A DNA stretch of 64,000 nucleotides from assembly GCA_018806915.1 (NCBI GenBank), contig JAGKQI010000023.1, positions 124,001 through 188,000 on the forward strand, written 5' to 3'. This document shows positions 42,801 to 57,800 of this stretch, piece after piece (position 1 is the stretch's first letter; every line of letters starts with the position of its first letter). The notes below the pieces were generated by a model. The model was not told the origin of the DNA, ran no database searches, and saw only the letters and a program-made list of their open reading frames with translations. The DNA is from Phytophthora colocasiae. Lineage: Eukaryota > Oomycota > Peronosporomycetes > Peronosporales > Peronosporaceae. The position numbers and the translations under genes were made by a program.

Positions 42801-45800
42801 CCACTGTAATGTTGTTGCAGGCTGCTTCTATCCGCTGATTGGCTACGAACTTGACATAAAACGGCTGTCTGTGGTTTGTAGTCGGATTCGGTATGGTCAA
42901 ACAGACACCCTTGCGAAATTTCAGGCCCGCCAGGTCTGTAGTTGCTGCAGTATTACAATCTAATCGCTGATTGGTTATTGCGTGTATACACGCCCTTCTA
43001 TGTCCATTCTCATAGTGAACCATGTAGACATCGACATCTTACGAGTGGCTGTTTTTTTTTTCGCGCGAATTTTGCACCAACTTGGCCCTCCTGAGCTTCT
43101 TCTGTCTGGCGAAGGAGTTCAAAACCCCAAACTAGTGATATCGAGGTGCCCAAAACTGTTAACTTTGGGTTGGGGGACCCCACGATACAGGGCAAAGGGA
43201 CCCCCGACAGAGGGCAAAACCGGTTGAGGGGACCCCCGGACCCCGCCGCTACACGTGTATAGGCTGAAACAAATATATATAGGGTTGCGCCGGATCGTGG
43301 GGCCGGAGGACAAACTTTGAGACGAGACTGCGTGCGTTGTAGTTGGCGGTAGCGGGCAAGTCGCGGCGCAAATCGTATCTACGGATCAAGGCGCGTCGAG
43401 TGGTACCGGTGGCGGGTCATGTATGTGCACAACCATTCCGCCCCGTCTATGTAAAGATGGCGTATACAATGTACGCGAACACGCACGTGGGAGGAAACAA
43501 ACGACACACTTTTCCGCTTCTAGGATGTGCACCGACTATGTATATACGTATACCACCTGTTTGCAGCACGAAACCGAGCATGTATGCTGCGTGTATTCCG
43601 TGTCGTGCTTTCTATCCGTGAGTGTACTAGTAGCCACTGTAATGTTGTTGCAGGCTGCTTCTATCCGCTGATTGGCTACGAACTTGACATAAAACGGCTG
43701 TCTGTGGTTTGTAGTCGGATTCGGTATGGTCAAACAGACACCCTTGCGAAATTTCAGGCCCGCCAGGTCTGTAGTTGCTGCAGTATTACAATCTAATCGC
43801 TGATTGGTTATTGCGTGTATACACGCCCTTCTATGTCCATTCTCATAGTGAACCATGTAGACATCGATATCTTACGAGTGGCTGTTTTTTTTTCGCGCGA
43901 ATTTTGCACCAACTTGGCCCTCCTGAGCTTCTTCTGTCTGGCGAAGGAGTTCAAAACCCCAAACTAGTGATATCGAGGTGCCCAAAACTGTTAACTTTGG
44001 GTTGGGGACCCCACGATACAGGGCAAAGGGGACCCCCGACAGAGGGGCAAAACCGGTTGAGGGGGACCCCCGGACCCCGCCGATACACGTGTATCGGCTG
44101 AAACATATATATAGGGTTGCGCCGGATCGTGGGGCCGGAGGACAAACTTTGAGACGAGACTGTGTGCGTTGTAGTTGGCGGTAGCGGGCAAGTCGCGGCG
44201 CAAATCGTATCTACGGATCAAGGCGCGTCGAGTGGTACCGGTGGCGGGTCATGTATGTGCACAACCATTCCGCCCCGTCTATGTAAAGATGGCGTATACA
44301 ATGCACGCGAACACGCACGTGGGAGGAAACAAACGACACACTTTTCCGCTTCTAGGATGTGCACCGACTATGTATATACGTATACCACCTGTTTGCAGCA
44401 CGAAACCGAGCATGTATGCTGCGTGTATTCCGTGTCGTGCTTTCTATCCGTGAGTGTACTAGTAGCCACTGTAATGTTGTTGCAGGCTGCTTCTATCCGC
44501 TGATTGGCTACGAACTTGACATAAAACGGCTGTCTGTGGTTTGTAGTCGGATTCGGTATGGTCAAACAGACACCCTTGCGAAATTTCAGGCCCGCCAGGT
44601 CTGTAGTTGCTGCAGTATTACAATCTAATCGCTGATTGGTTATTGCGTGTATACACGCCCTTCTATGTCCATTCTCATAGTGAACCATGTAGACATCGAC
44701 ATCTTACGAGTGGCTGTTTTTTTTTCGCGCGAATTTTGCACCAACTTGGCCCTCCTGAGCTTCTTCTGTCTGGCGAAGGAGTTCAAAACCCCAAACTAGT
44801 GATATCGAGGTGCCCAAAACTGTTAACTTTGGGTTGGGGGACCCCACGATACAGGGCAAAGGGGACCCCCGACAGAGGGGCAAAACCGGTTGAGGGGGAC
44901 TCGGACCCCGCCGATACACGTGTATCGGCTGAAACATATATATAGGGTTGCGCCGGATCGTGGGGCCGGAGGACAAACTTTGAGACGAGACTGTGTGCGT
45001 TGTAGTTGGCGGTAGCGGGCAAGTCGCGGCGCAAATCGTATCTACGGATCAAGGCGCGTCGAGTGGTACCGGTGGCGGGTCATGTATGTGCACAACCATT
45101 CCGCCCCGTCTATGTAAAGATGGCGTATACAATGCACGCGAACACGCACGTGGGAGGAAACAAACGACACACTTTTCCGCTTCTAGGATGTGCACCGACT
45201 ATGTATATACGTATACCACCTGTTTGTGCAGCACGAAACCGAGCATGTATGCTGCGTGTATTCCGTGTCGTGCTTTCTATCCGTGAGTGTACTAGTAGCC
45301 ACTGTAATGTTGTTGCAGGCTGCTTCTATCCGCTGATTGGCTACGAACTTGACATAAAACGGCTGTCTGTGGTTTGTAGTCGGATTCGGTATGGTCAAAC
45401 AGACACCCTTGCGAAATTTCAGGCCCGCCAGGTCTGTAGTTGCTGCAGTATTACAATCTAATCGCTGATTGGTTATTGCGTGTATACACGCCCTTCTATG
45501 TCCATTCTCATAGTGAACCATGTAGACATCGACATCTTACGAGTGGCTGTTTTTTTTTCGCGCGAATTTTGCACCAACTTGGCCCTCCTGAGCTTCTTCT
45601 GTCTGGCGAAGGAGTTCAAAACCCCAAACTAGTGATATCGAGGTGCCCAAAACTGTTAACTTTGGGTTGGGGGACCCCACGATACAGGGCAAAGGGGACC
45701 CCGACAGAGGGGCAAAACCGGTTGAGGGGGACCCCCGGACCCCGCCGATACACGTGTATCGGCTGAAACATATATATATAGGGTTGCGCCGGATCGTGGG

Positions 45801-48800
45801 GCCGGAGGACAAACTTTGAGACGAGACTGCGTGCGTTGTAGTTGGCGGTAGCGGGCAAGTCGCGGCGCAAATCGTATCTACGGATCAAGGCGCGTCGAGT
45901 GGTACCGGTGGCGGGTCATGTATGTGCACAACCATTCCGCCCCGTCTATGTAAAGATGGCGTATACAATGCACGCGAACACGCACGTGGGAGGAAACAAA
46001 CGACACACTTTTCCGCTTCTAGGATGTGCACCGACTATGTATATACGTATACCACCTGTTTGCAGCACGAAACCGAGCATGTATGCTGCGTGTATTCCGT
46101 GTCGTGCTTTCTATCCGTGAGTGTACTAGTAGCCACTGTAATGTTGTTGCAGGCTGCTTCTATCCGCTGATTGGCTACGAACTTGACATAAAACGGCTGT
46201 CTGTGGTTTGTAGTCGGATTCGGTATGGTCAAACAGACACCCTTGCGAAATTTCAGGCCCGCCAGGTCTGTAGTTTCTGCAGTATTACAATCTAATCGCT
46301 GATTGGTTATTGCGTGTATACACGCCCTTCTATGTCCATTCTCATAGTGAACGATGTAGACATCGACATCTTACGAGTGGCTGTTTTTTTCGCGCGAATT
46401 TTGCACCAACTTGGCCCTCCTGAGCTTCTTCTGTCTGGCGAAGGAGTTCAAAACCCCAAACTAGTGATATCGAGGTGCCCAAAACTGTTAACTTTGGGTT
46501 GGGGGACCCCACGATACAGGGCAAAGGGGACCCCCGACAGAGGGGCAAAACCGGTTGAGGGGGACCCCCGGACCCCGCCGATACACGTGTATCGGCTGAA
46601 ACATATATATAGGGTTGCGCCGGATCGTGGGGCCGGAGGACAAACTTTGAGACGAGACTGTGTGCGTTGTAGTTGGCGGTAGCGGGCAAGTCGCGGCGCA
46701 AATCGTATCTACGGATCAAGGCGCGTCGAGTGGTACCGGTGGCGGGTCATGTATGTGCACAACCATTCCGCCCCGTCTATGTAAAGATGGCGTATACAAT
46801 GCACGCGAACACGCACGTGGGAGGAAACAAACGACACACTTTTCCGCTTCTAGGATGTGCACCGACTATGTATATACGTATACCACCTGTTTGCAGCACG
46901 AAACCGAGCATGTATGCTGCGTGTATTCCGTGTCGTGCTTTCTATCCGTGAGTGTACTAGTAGCCACTGTAATGTTGTTGCAGGCTGCTTCTATCCGCTG
47001 ATTGGCTACGAACTTGACATAAAACGGCTGTCTGTGGTTTGTAGTCGGATTCGGTATGGTCAAACAGACACCCTTGCGAAATTTCAGGCCCGCCAGGTCT
47101 GTAGTTTCTGCAGTATTACAATCTAATCGCTGATTGGTTATTGCGTGTATACACGCCCTTCTATGTCCATTCTCATAGTGAACGATGTAGACATCGACAT
47201 CTTACGAGTGGCTGTTTTTTTTCGCGCGAATTTTGCACCAACTTGGCCCTCCTGAGCTTCTTCTGTCTGGCGAAGGAGTTCAAAACCCCAAACTAGTGAT
47301 ATCGAGGTGCCCAAAACTGTTAACTTTGGGTTGGGGGACCCCACGATACAGGGCAAAGGGGACCCCGACAGAGGGGCAAAACCGGTTGAGGGGGACCTCG
47401 GACCCCGCCGCTACACGTGTATCGGCTGAAACATATATATAGGGTTGCGCCGGATCGTGGGGCCGGAGGACAAACTTTGAGACGAGACTGTGTGCGTTGT
47501 AGTTGGCGGTAGCGGGCAAGTCGCGGCGCAAATCGTATCTACGGATCAAGGCGCGTCGAGTGGTACCGGTGGCGGGTCATGTATGTGCACAACCATTCCG
47601 CCCCGTCTATGTAAAGATGGCGTATACAATGCACGCGAACACGCACGTGGGAGGAAACAAACGACACACTTTTCCGCTTCTAGGATGTGCACCGACTATG
47701 TATATACGTATACCACCTGTTTGCAGCACGAAACCGAGCATGTATGCTGCGTGTATTCCGTGTCGTGCTTTCTATCCGTGAGTGTACTAGTAGCCACTGT
47801 AATGTTGTTGCAGGCTGCTTCTATCCGCTGATTGGCTACGAACTTGACATAAAACGGCTGTCTGTGGTTTGTAGTCGGATTCGGTATGGTCAAACAGACA
47901 CCCTTGCGAAATTTCAGGCCCGCCAGGTCTGTAGTTGCTGCAGTATTACAATCTAATCGCTGATTGGTTATTGCGTGTATACACGCCCTTCTATGTCCAT
48001 TCTCATAGTGAACCATGTAGACATCGACATCTTACGAGTGGCTGTTTTTTTTCGCGCGAATTTTGCACCAACTTGGCCCTCCTGAGCTTCTTCTGTCTGG
48101 CGAAGGAGTTCAAAACCCCAAACTAGTGATATCGAGGTGCCCAAAACTGTTAACTTTGGGTTGGGGGACCCCACGATACAGGGCAAAGGGGACCCCCGAC
48201 AGAGGGGCAAAACCGGTTGAGGGGGACCCCCGGACCCCGCCGATACACGTGTATCGGCTGAAACATATATATAGGGTTGCGCCGGATCGTGGGGCCGGAG
48301 GACAAACTTTGAGACGAGACTGTGTGCGTTGTAGTTGGCGGTAGCGGGCAAGTCGCGGCGCAAATCGTATCTACGGATCAAGGCGCGTCGAGTGGTACCG
48401 GTGGCGGGTCATGTATGTGCACAACCATTCCGCCCCGTCTATGTAAAGATGGCGTATACAATGCACGCGAACACGCACGTGGGAGGAAACAAACGACACA
48501 CTTTTCCGCTTCTAGGATGTGCACCGACTATGTATATACGTATACCACCTGTTTGCAGCACGAAACCGAGCATGTATGCTGCGTGTATTCCGTGTCGTGC
48601 TTTCTATCCGCGAGTGTACTAGTAGCCACTGTAATGTTGTTGCAGGCTGCTTCTATCCGCTGATTGGCTACGAACTTGACATAAAACGGCTGTCTGTGGT
48701 TTGTAGTCGGATTCGGTATGGTCAAACAGACACCCTTGCGAAATTTCAGGCCCGCCAGGTCTGTAGTTGCTGCAGTATTACAATCTAATCGCTGATTGGT

Positions 48801-51800
48801 TATTGCGTGTATACACGCCCTTCTATGTCCATTCTCATAGTGAACCATGTAGACATCGACATCTTACGAGTGGCTGTTTTTTTTTCGCGCGAATTTTGCA
48901 CCAACTTGGCCCTTCTGAGCTTCTTCTGTCTGGCGAAGGAGTTCAAAACCCCAAACTAGTGATATCGAGGTGCCCAAAACTGTTAACTTTGGGTTGGGGG
49001 ACCCCACGATACAGGGCAAAGGGGACCCCGACAGAGGGGCAAAACCGGTTGAGGGGACCCCCGGACCCCGCCGATACACGTGTATCGGCTGAAACATATA
49101 TATAGGGTTGCGCCGGATCGTGGGGCCGGAGGACAAACTTTGAGACGAGACTGTGTGCGTTGTAGTTGGCGGTAGCGGGCAAGTCGCGGCGCAAATCGTA
49201 TCTACGGATCAAGGCGCGTCGAGTGGTACCGGTGGCGGGTCATGTATGTGCACAACCATTCCGCCCCGTCTATGTAAAGATGGCGTATACAATGCACGCG
49301 AACACGCACGTGGGAGGAAACAAACGACACACTTTTCCGCTTCTAGGATGTGCACCGACTATGTATATACGTATACCACCTGTTTGCAGCACGAAACCGA
49401 GCATGTATGCTGCGTGTATTCCGTGTCGTGCTTTCTATCCGCGAGTGTACTAGTAGCCACTGTAATGTTGTTGCAGGCTGCTTCTATCCGCTGATTGGCT
49501 ACGAACTTGACATAAAACGGCTGTCTGTGGTTTGTAGTCGGATTCGGTATGGTCAAACAGACACCCTTGCGAAATTTCAGGCCCGCCAGGTCTGTAGTTG
49601 CTGCAGTATTACAATCTAATCGCTGATTGGTTATTGCGTGTATACACGCCCTTCTATGTCCATTCTCATAGTGAACCATGTAGACATCGACATCTTACGA
49701 GTGGCTGTTTTTTTTTCGCGCGAATTTTGCACCAACTTGGCCCTCCTGAGCTTCTTCTGTCTGGCGAAGGAGTTCAAAACCCCAAACTAGTGATATCGAG
49801 GTGCCCAAAACTGTTAACTTTGGGTTGGGGGACCCCACGATACAGGGCAAAGGGGACCCCCGACAGAGGGGCAAAACCGGTTGAGGGGGACCCCCGGACC
49901 CCGCCGATACACGTGTATCGGCTGAAACATATATATAGGGTTGCGCCGGATCGTGGGGCCGGAGGACAAACTTTGAGACGAGACTGCGTGCGTTGTAGTT
50001 GGCGGTAGCGGGCAAGTCGCGGCGCAAATCGTATCTACGGATCAAGGCGCGTCGAGTGGTACCGGTGGCGGGTCATGTATGTGCACAACCATTCCGCCCC
50101 GTCTATGTAAAGATGGCGTATACAATGCACGCGAACACGCACGTGGGAGGAAACAAACGACACACTTTTCCGCTTCTAGGATGTGCACCGACTATGTATA
50201 TACGTATACCACCTGTTTGCAGCACGAAACCGAGCATGTATGCTGCGTGTATTCCGTGTCGTGCTTTCTATCCGCGAGTGTACTAGTAGCCACTGTAATG
50301 TTGTTGCAGGCTGCTTCTATCCGCTGATTGGCTACGAACTTGACATAAAACGGCTGTCTGTGGTTTGTAGTCGGATTCGGTATGGTCAAACAGACACCCT
50401 TGCGAAATTTCAGGCCCGCCAGGTCTGTAGTTGCTGCAGTATTACAATCTAATCGCTGATTGGTTATTGCGTGTATACACGCCCTTCTATGTCCATTCTC
50501 ATAGTGAACCATGTAGACATCGACATCTTACGAGTGGCTGTTTTTTTTTCGCGCGAATTTTGCACCAACTTGGCCCTCCTGAGCTTCTTCTGTCTGGCGA
50601 AGGAGTTCAAAACCCCAAACTAGTGATATCGAGGTGCCCAAAACTGTTAACTTTGGGTTGGGGACCCCACGATACAGGGCAAAGGGGACCCCCGACAGAG
50701 GGGCAAAACCGGGTGAGGGGGACCCCCGGACCCCGCCGATACACGTGTATCGGCTGAAACATATATATAGGGTTGCGCCGGATCGTGGGGCCGGAGGACA
50801 AACTTTGAGACGAGACTGTGTGCGTTGTAGTTGGCGGTAGCGGGCAAGTCGCGGCGCAAATCGTATCTACGGATCAAGGCGCGTCGAGTGGTACCGGTGG
50901 CGGGTCATGTATGTGCACAACCATTCCGCCCCGTCTATGTAAAGATGGCGTATACAATGTACGCGAACACGCACGTGGGAGGAAACAAACGACACACTTT
51001 TCCGCTTCTAGGATGTGCACCGACTATGTATATACGTATACCACCTGTTTGCAGCACGAAACCGAGCATGTATGCTGCGTGTATTCCGTGTCGTGCTTTC
51101 TATCCGTGAGTGTACTAGTAGCCACTGTAATGTTGTTGCAGGCTGCTTCTATCCGCTGATTGGCTACGAACTTGACATAAAACGGCTGTCTGTGGTTTGT
51201 AGTCGGATTCGGTATGGTCAAACAGACACCCTTGCGAAATTTCAGGCCCGCCAGGTCTGTAGTTGCTGCAGTATTACAATCTAATCGCTGATTGGTTATT
51301 GCGTGTATACACGCCCTTCTATGTCCATTCTCATAGTGAACCATGTAGACATCGACATCTTACGAGTGGCTGTTTTTTCGCGCGAATTTTGCACCAACTT
51401 GGCCCTCCTGAGCTTCTTCTGTCTGGCGAAGGAGTTCAAAACCCCAAACTAGTGATATCGAGGTGCCCAAAACTGTTAACTTTGGGTTGGGGGACCCCAC
51501 GATACAGGGCAAAGGGGACCCCCGACAGAGGGGCAAAACCGGTTGAGGGGGACCCCCGGACCCCGCCGATACACGTGTATCGGCTGAAACATATATATAG
51601 GGTTGCGCCGGATCGTGGGGCCGGAGGACAAACTTTGAGACGAGACTGTGTGCGTTGTAGTTGGCGGTAGCGGGCAAGTCGCGGCGCAAATCGTATCTAC
51701 GGATCAAGGCGCGTCGAGTGGTACCGGTGGCGGGTCATGTATGTGCACAACCATTCCGCCCCGTCTATGTAAAGATGGCGTATACAATGCACGCGAACAC

Positions 51801-54800
51801 GCACGTGGGAGGAAACAAACGACACACTTTTCCGCTTCTAGGATGTGCACCGACTATGTATATACGTATACCACCTGTTTGCAGCACGAAACCGAGCATG
51901 TATGCTGCGTGTATTCCGTGTCGTGCTTTCTATCCGCGAGTGTACTAGTAGCCACTGTAATGTTGTTGCAGGCTGCTTCTATCCGCTGATTGGCTACGAA
52001 CTTGACATAAAACGGCTGTCTGTGGTTTGTAGTCGGATTCGGTATGGTCAAACAGACACCCTTGCGAAATTTCAGGCCCGCCAGGTCTGTAGTTGCTGCA
52101 GTATTACAATCTAATCGCTGATTGGTTATTGCGTGTATACACGCCCTTCTATGTCCATTCTCATAGTGAACCATGTAGACATCGACATCTTACGAGTGGC
52201 TGTTTTTTTTTCGCGCGAATTTTGCACCAACTTGGCCCTCCTGAGCTTCTTCTGTCTGGCGAAGGAGTTCAAAACCCCAAACTAGTGATATCGAGGTGCC
52301 CAAAACTGTTAACTTTGGGTTGGGGGACCCCACGATACAGGGCAAAGGGGACCCCCGGACCCCGCCGATACACGTGTATCGGCTGAAACATATATATAGG
52401 GTTGCGCCGGATCGTGGGGCCGGAGGACAAACTTTGAGACGAGACTGTGTGCGTTGTAGTTGGCGGTAGCGGGCAAGTCGCGGCGCAAATCGTATCTACG
52501 GATCAAGGCGCGTCGAGTGGTACCGGTGGCGGGTCATGTATGTGCACAACCATTCCGCCCCGTCTATGTAAAGATGGCGTATACAATGCACGCGAACACG
52601 CACGTGGGAGGAAACAAACGACACACTTTTCCGCTTCTAGGATGTGCACCGACTATGTATATACGTATACCACCTGTTTGTGTGCACGAAACCGAGCATG
52701 TATGCTGCGTGTATTCCGTGTCGTGCTTTCTATCCGCGAGTGTACTAGTAGCCACTGTAATGTTGTTGCAGGCTGCTTCTATCCGCTGATTGGCTACGAA
52801 CTTGACATAAAACGGCTGTCTGTGGTTTGTAGTCGGATTCGGTATGGTCAAACAGACACCCTTGCGAAATTTCAGGCCCGCCAGGTCTGTAGTTGCTGCA
52901 GTATTACAATCTAATCGCTGATTGGTTATTGCGTGTATACACGCCCTTCTATGTCCATTCTCATAGTGAACCATGTAGACATCGACATCTTACGAGTGGC
53001 TGTTTTGTCGCGCGAATTTTGCACCAACTTGGCCCTCCTGAGCTTCTTCTGTCTGGCGAAGGAGTTCAAAACCCCAAACTAGTGATATCGAGGTGCCCAA
53101 AACTGTTAACTTTGGGTTGGGGGACCCCACGATACAGGACAAAGGGGACCCCGACAGAGGGGCAAAACCGGTTGAGGGGGACCCCCGGACCCCGCCGATA
53201 CACGTGTATCGGCTGAAACATATATATAGGGTTGCGCCGGATCGTGGGGCCGGAGGACAAACTTTGAGACGAGACTGTGTGCGTTGTAGTTGGCGGTAGC
53301 GGGCAAGTCGCGGCGCAAATCGTATCTACGGATCAAGGCGCGTCGAGTGGTACCGGTGGCGGGTCATGTATGTGCACAACCATTCCGCCCCGTCTATGTA
53401 AAGATGGCGTATACAATGCACGCGAACACGCACGTGGGAGGAAACAAACGACACACTTTTCCGCTTCTAGGATGTGCACCGACTATGTATATACGTATAC
53501 CACCTGTTTGTGTGCACGAAACCGAGCATGTATGCTGCGTGTATTCCGTGTCGTGCTTTCTATCCGCGAGTGTACTAGTAGCCACTGTAATGTTGTTGCA
53601 GGCTGCTTCTATCCGCTGATTGGCTACGAACTTGACATAAAACGGCTGTCTGTGGTTTGTAGTCGGATTCGGTATGGTCAAACAGACACCCTTGCGAAAT
53701 TTCAGGCCCGCCAGGTCTGTAGTTGCTGCAGTATTACAATCTAATCGCTGATTGGTTATTGCGTGTATACACGCCCTTCTATGTCCATTCTCATAGTGAA
53801 CCATGTAGACATCGACATCTTACGAGTGGCTGTTTTTTTTTCGCGCGAATTTTGCACCAACTTGGCCCTCCTGAGCTTCTTCTGTCTGGCGAAGGAGTTC
53901 AAACCCCAAACTAGTGATATCGAGGTGCCCAAAACTGTTAACTTTGGGTTGGGGACCCCACGATACAGGGCAAAGGGACCCCCGACAGAGGGCAAAACCG
54001 GTTGAGGGGACCCCCGGACCCCGCCGATACACGTGTATCGGCTGAAACATATATATAGGGTTGCGCCGGATCGTGGGGCCGGAGGACAAACTTTGAGACG
54101 AGACTGTGTGCGTTGTAGTTGGCGGTAGCGGGCAAGTCGCGGCGCAAATCGTATCTACGGATCAAGGCGCGTCGAGTGGTACCGGTGGCGGGTCATGTAT
54201 GTGCACAACCATTCCGCCCCGTCTATGTAAAGATGGCGTATACAATGCACGCGAACACGCACGTGGGAGGAAACAAACGACACACTTTTCCGCTTCTAGG
54301 ATGTGCACCGACTATGTATATACGTATACCACCTGTTTGTGTGCACGAAACCGAGCATGTATGCTGCGTGTATTCCGTGTCGTGCTTTCTATCCGTGAGT
54401 GTACTAGTAGCCACTGTAATGTTGTTGCAGGCTGCTTCTATCCGCTGATTGGCTACGAACTTGACATAAAACGGCTGTCTGTGGTTTGTAGTCGGATTCG
54501 GTATGGTCAAACAGACACCCTTGCGAAATTTCAGGCCCGCCAGGTCTGTAGTTGCTGCAGTATTACAATCTAATCGCTGATTGGTTATTGCGTGTATACA
54601 CGCCCTTCTATGTCCATTCTCATAGTGAACCATGTAGACATCGATATCTTACGAGTGGCTGTTTTTTTTTCGCGCGAATTTTGCACCAACTTGGCCCTCC
54701 TGAGCTTCTTCTGTCTGGCGAAGGAGTTCAAAACCCAAACAAGTGATATAGAGGTGCCCAAAAAAGTTAACATTGGGTTTGGGGACCCCACGATAACGGG

Positions 54801-57800
54801 CAAAGGGGACCCCCGACAGAGGGGCAAAACCGGTTGAGGGTTGATACACGTGTATCGGCTGAAACATATATATAGGGTTGCGCCGGATCGTGGGGCCGGA
54901 GGACAAACTTTGAGACGAGACTGTGTGCGTTGTAGTTGGCGGTAGCGGGCAAGTCGCGGCGCAAATCGTATCTACGGATCAAGGCGCGTCGAGTGGTACC
55001 GGTGGCGGGTCATGTATGTGCACAACCATTCCGCCCCGTCTATGTAAAGATGGCGTATACAATGCACGCGAACACGCACGTGGGAGGAAACAAACGACAC
55101 ACTTTTCCGCTTCTAGGATGTGCACCGACTATGTATATACGTATACCACCTGTTTGCAGCACGAAACCGAGCATGTATGCTGCGTGTATTCCGTGTCGTG
55201 CTTTCTATCCGCGAGTGTACTAGTAGCCACTGTAATGTTGTTGCAGGCTGCTTCTATCCGCTGATTGGCTACGAACTTGACATAAAACGGCTGTCTGTGG
55301 TTTGTAGTCGGATTCGGTATGGTCAAACAGACACCCTTGCGAAATTTCAGGCCCGCCAGGTCTGTAGTTGCTGCAGTATTACAATCTAATCGCTGATTGG
55401 TTATTGCGTGTATACACGCCCTTCTATGTCCATTCTCATAGTGAACCATGTAGACATCGACATCTTACGAGTGGCTGTTTTTTTTTCGCGCGAATTTTGC
55501 ACCAACTTGGCCCTCCTGAGCTTCTTCTGTCTGGCGAAGGAGTTCAAAACCCCAAACTAGTGATATCGAGGTGCCCAAAACTGTTAACTTTGGGTTGGGG
55601 GCACCCACGATACAGGGCTAAGTGGCCCCCCGACAGAGGGGCAAAACCGGTTGATACACGTGTATCGGCTGAAACATATATATAGGGTTGCGCCGGATCG
55701 TGGGGCCGGAGGACAAACTTTGAGACGAGACTGTGTGCGTTGTAGTTGGCGGTAGCGGGCAAGTCGCGGCGCAAATCGTATCTACGGATCAAGGCGCGTC
55801 GAGTGGTACCGGTGGCGGGTCATGTATGTGCACAACCATTCCGCCCCGTCTATGTAAAGATGGCGTATACAATGCACGCGAACACGCACGTGGGAGGAAA
55901 CAAACGACACACTTTTCCGCTTCTAGGATGTGCACCGACTATGTATATACGTATACCACCTGTTTGCAGCACGAAACCGAGCATGTATGCTGCGTGTATT
56001 CCGTGTCGTGCTTTCTATCCGCGAGTGTACTAGTAGCCACTGTAATGTTGTTGCAGGCTGCTTCTATCCGCTGATTGGCTACGAACTTGACATAAAACGG
56101 CTGTCTGTGGTTTGTAGTCGGATTCGGTATGGTCAAACAGACACCCTTGCGAAATTTCAGGCCCGCCAGGTCTGTAGTTGCTGCAGTATTACAATCTAAT
56201 CGCTGATTGGTTATTGCGTGTATACACGCCCTTCTATGTCCATTCTCATAGTGAACGATGTAGACATCGATATCTTACGAGTGGCTGTTTTTTTTTCGCG
56301 CGAATTTTGCACCAACTTGGCCCTCCTGAGCTTCTTCTGTCTGGCGAAGGAGTTCAAAACCCCCAACTAGTGATATCGAGGTGCCCAAAACTGTTAACTT
56401 TGGGTTGGGGACCCCACGATACAGGGCAAAGGGACCCCGACAGAGGGGCAAAACCGGTTGAGGGGGACCCCCGGACCCCGCCGATACACGTGTATCGGCT
56501 GAAACATATATATAGGGTTGCGCCGGATCGTGGGGCCGGAGGACAAACTTTGAGACGAGACTGTGTGCGTTGTAGTTGGCGGTAGCGGGCAAGTCGCGGC
56601 GCAAATCGTATCTACGGATCAAGGCGCGTCGAGTGGTACCGGTGGCGGGTCATGTATGTGCACAACCATTCCGCCCCGTCTATGTAAAGATGGCGTATAC
56701 AATGCACGCGAACACGCACGTGGGAGGAAACAAACGACACACTTTTCCGCTTCTAGGATGTGCACCGACTATGTATATACGTATACCACCTGTTTGCAGC
56801 ACGAAACCGAGCATGTATGCTGCGTGTATTCCGTGTCGTGCTTTCTATCCGCGAGTGTACTAGTAGCCACTGTAATGTTGTTGCAGGCTGCTTCTATCCG
56901 CTGATTGGCTACGAACTTGACATAAAACGGCTGTCTGTGGTTTGTAGTCGGATTCGGTATGGTCAAACAGACACCCTTGCGAAATTTCAGGCCCGCCAGG
57001 TCTGTAGTTGCTGCAGTATTACAATCTAATCGCTGATTGGTTATTGCGTGTATACACGCCCTTCTATGTCCATTCTCATAGTGAACCATGTAGACATCGA
57101 TATCTTACGAGTGGCTGTTTTTTTCGCGCGAATCTTGCACCAACTTGGCCCTCCTGAGCTTCTTCTGTCTGGCGAAGGAGTTCAAAACCCCAAACTAGTG
57201 ATATCGAGGTGCCCAAAACTGTTAACTTTGGGTTGGGGACCCCACGATACAGGGCAAAGGGGACCCCCGACAGAGGGGCAAACCCGGTTGAGGGGGACCC
57301 CCGGCCCCCGCCGATACACGTGTATCGGCTGAAACATATATATAGGGTTGCGCCGGATCGTGGGGCCGGAGGACAAACTTTGAGACGAGACTGTGTGCGT
57401 TGTAGTTGGCGGTAGCGGGCAAGTCGCGGCGCAAATCGTATCTACGGATCAAGGCGCGTCGAGTGGTACCGGTGGCGGGTCATGTATGTGCACAACCATT
57501 CCGCCCCGTCTATGTAAAGATGGCGTATACAATGCACGCGAACACGCACGTGGGAGGAAACAAACGACACACTTTTCCGCTTCTAGGATGTGCACCGACT
57601 ATGTATATACGTATACCACCTGTTTGCAGCACGAAACCGAGCATGTATGCTGCGTGTATTCCGTGTCGTGCTTTCTATCCGCGAGTGTACTAGTAGCCAC
57701 TGTAATGTTGTTGCAGGCTGCTTCTATCCGCTGATTGGCTACGAACTTGACATAAAACGGCTGTCTGTGGTTTGTAGTCGGATTCGGTATGGTCAAAAAG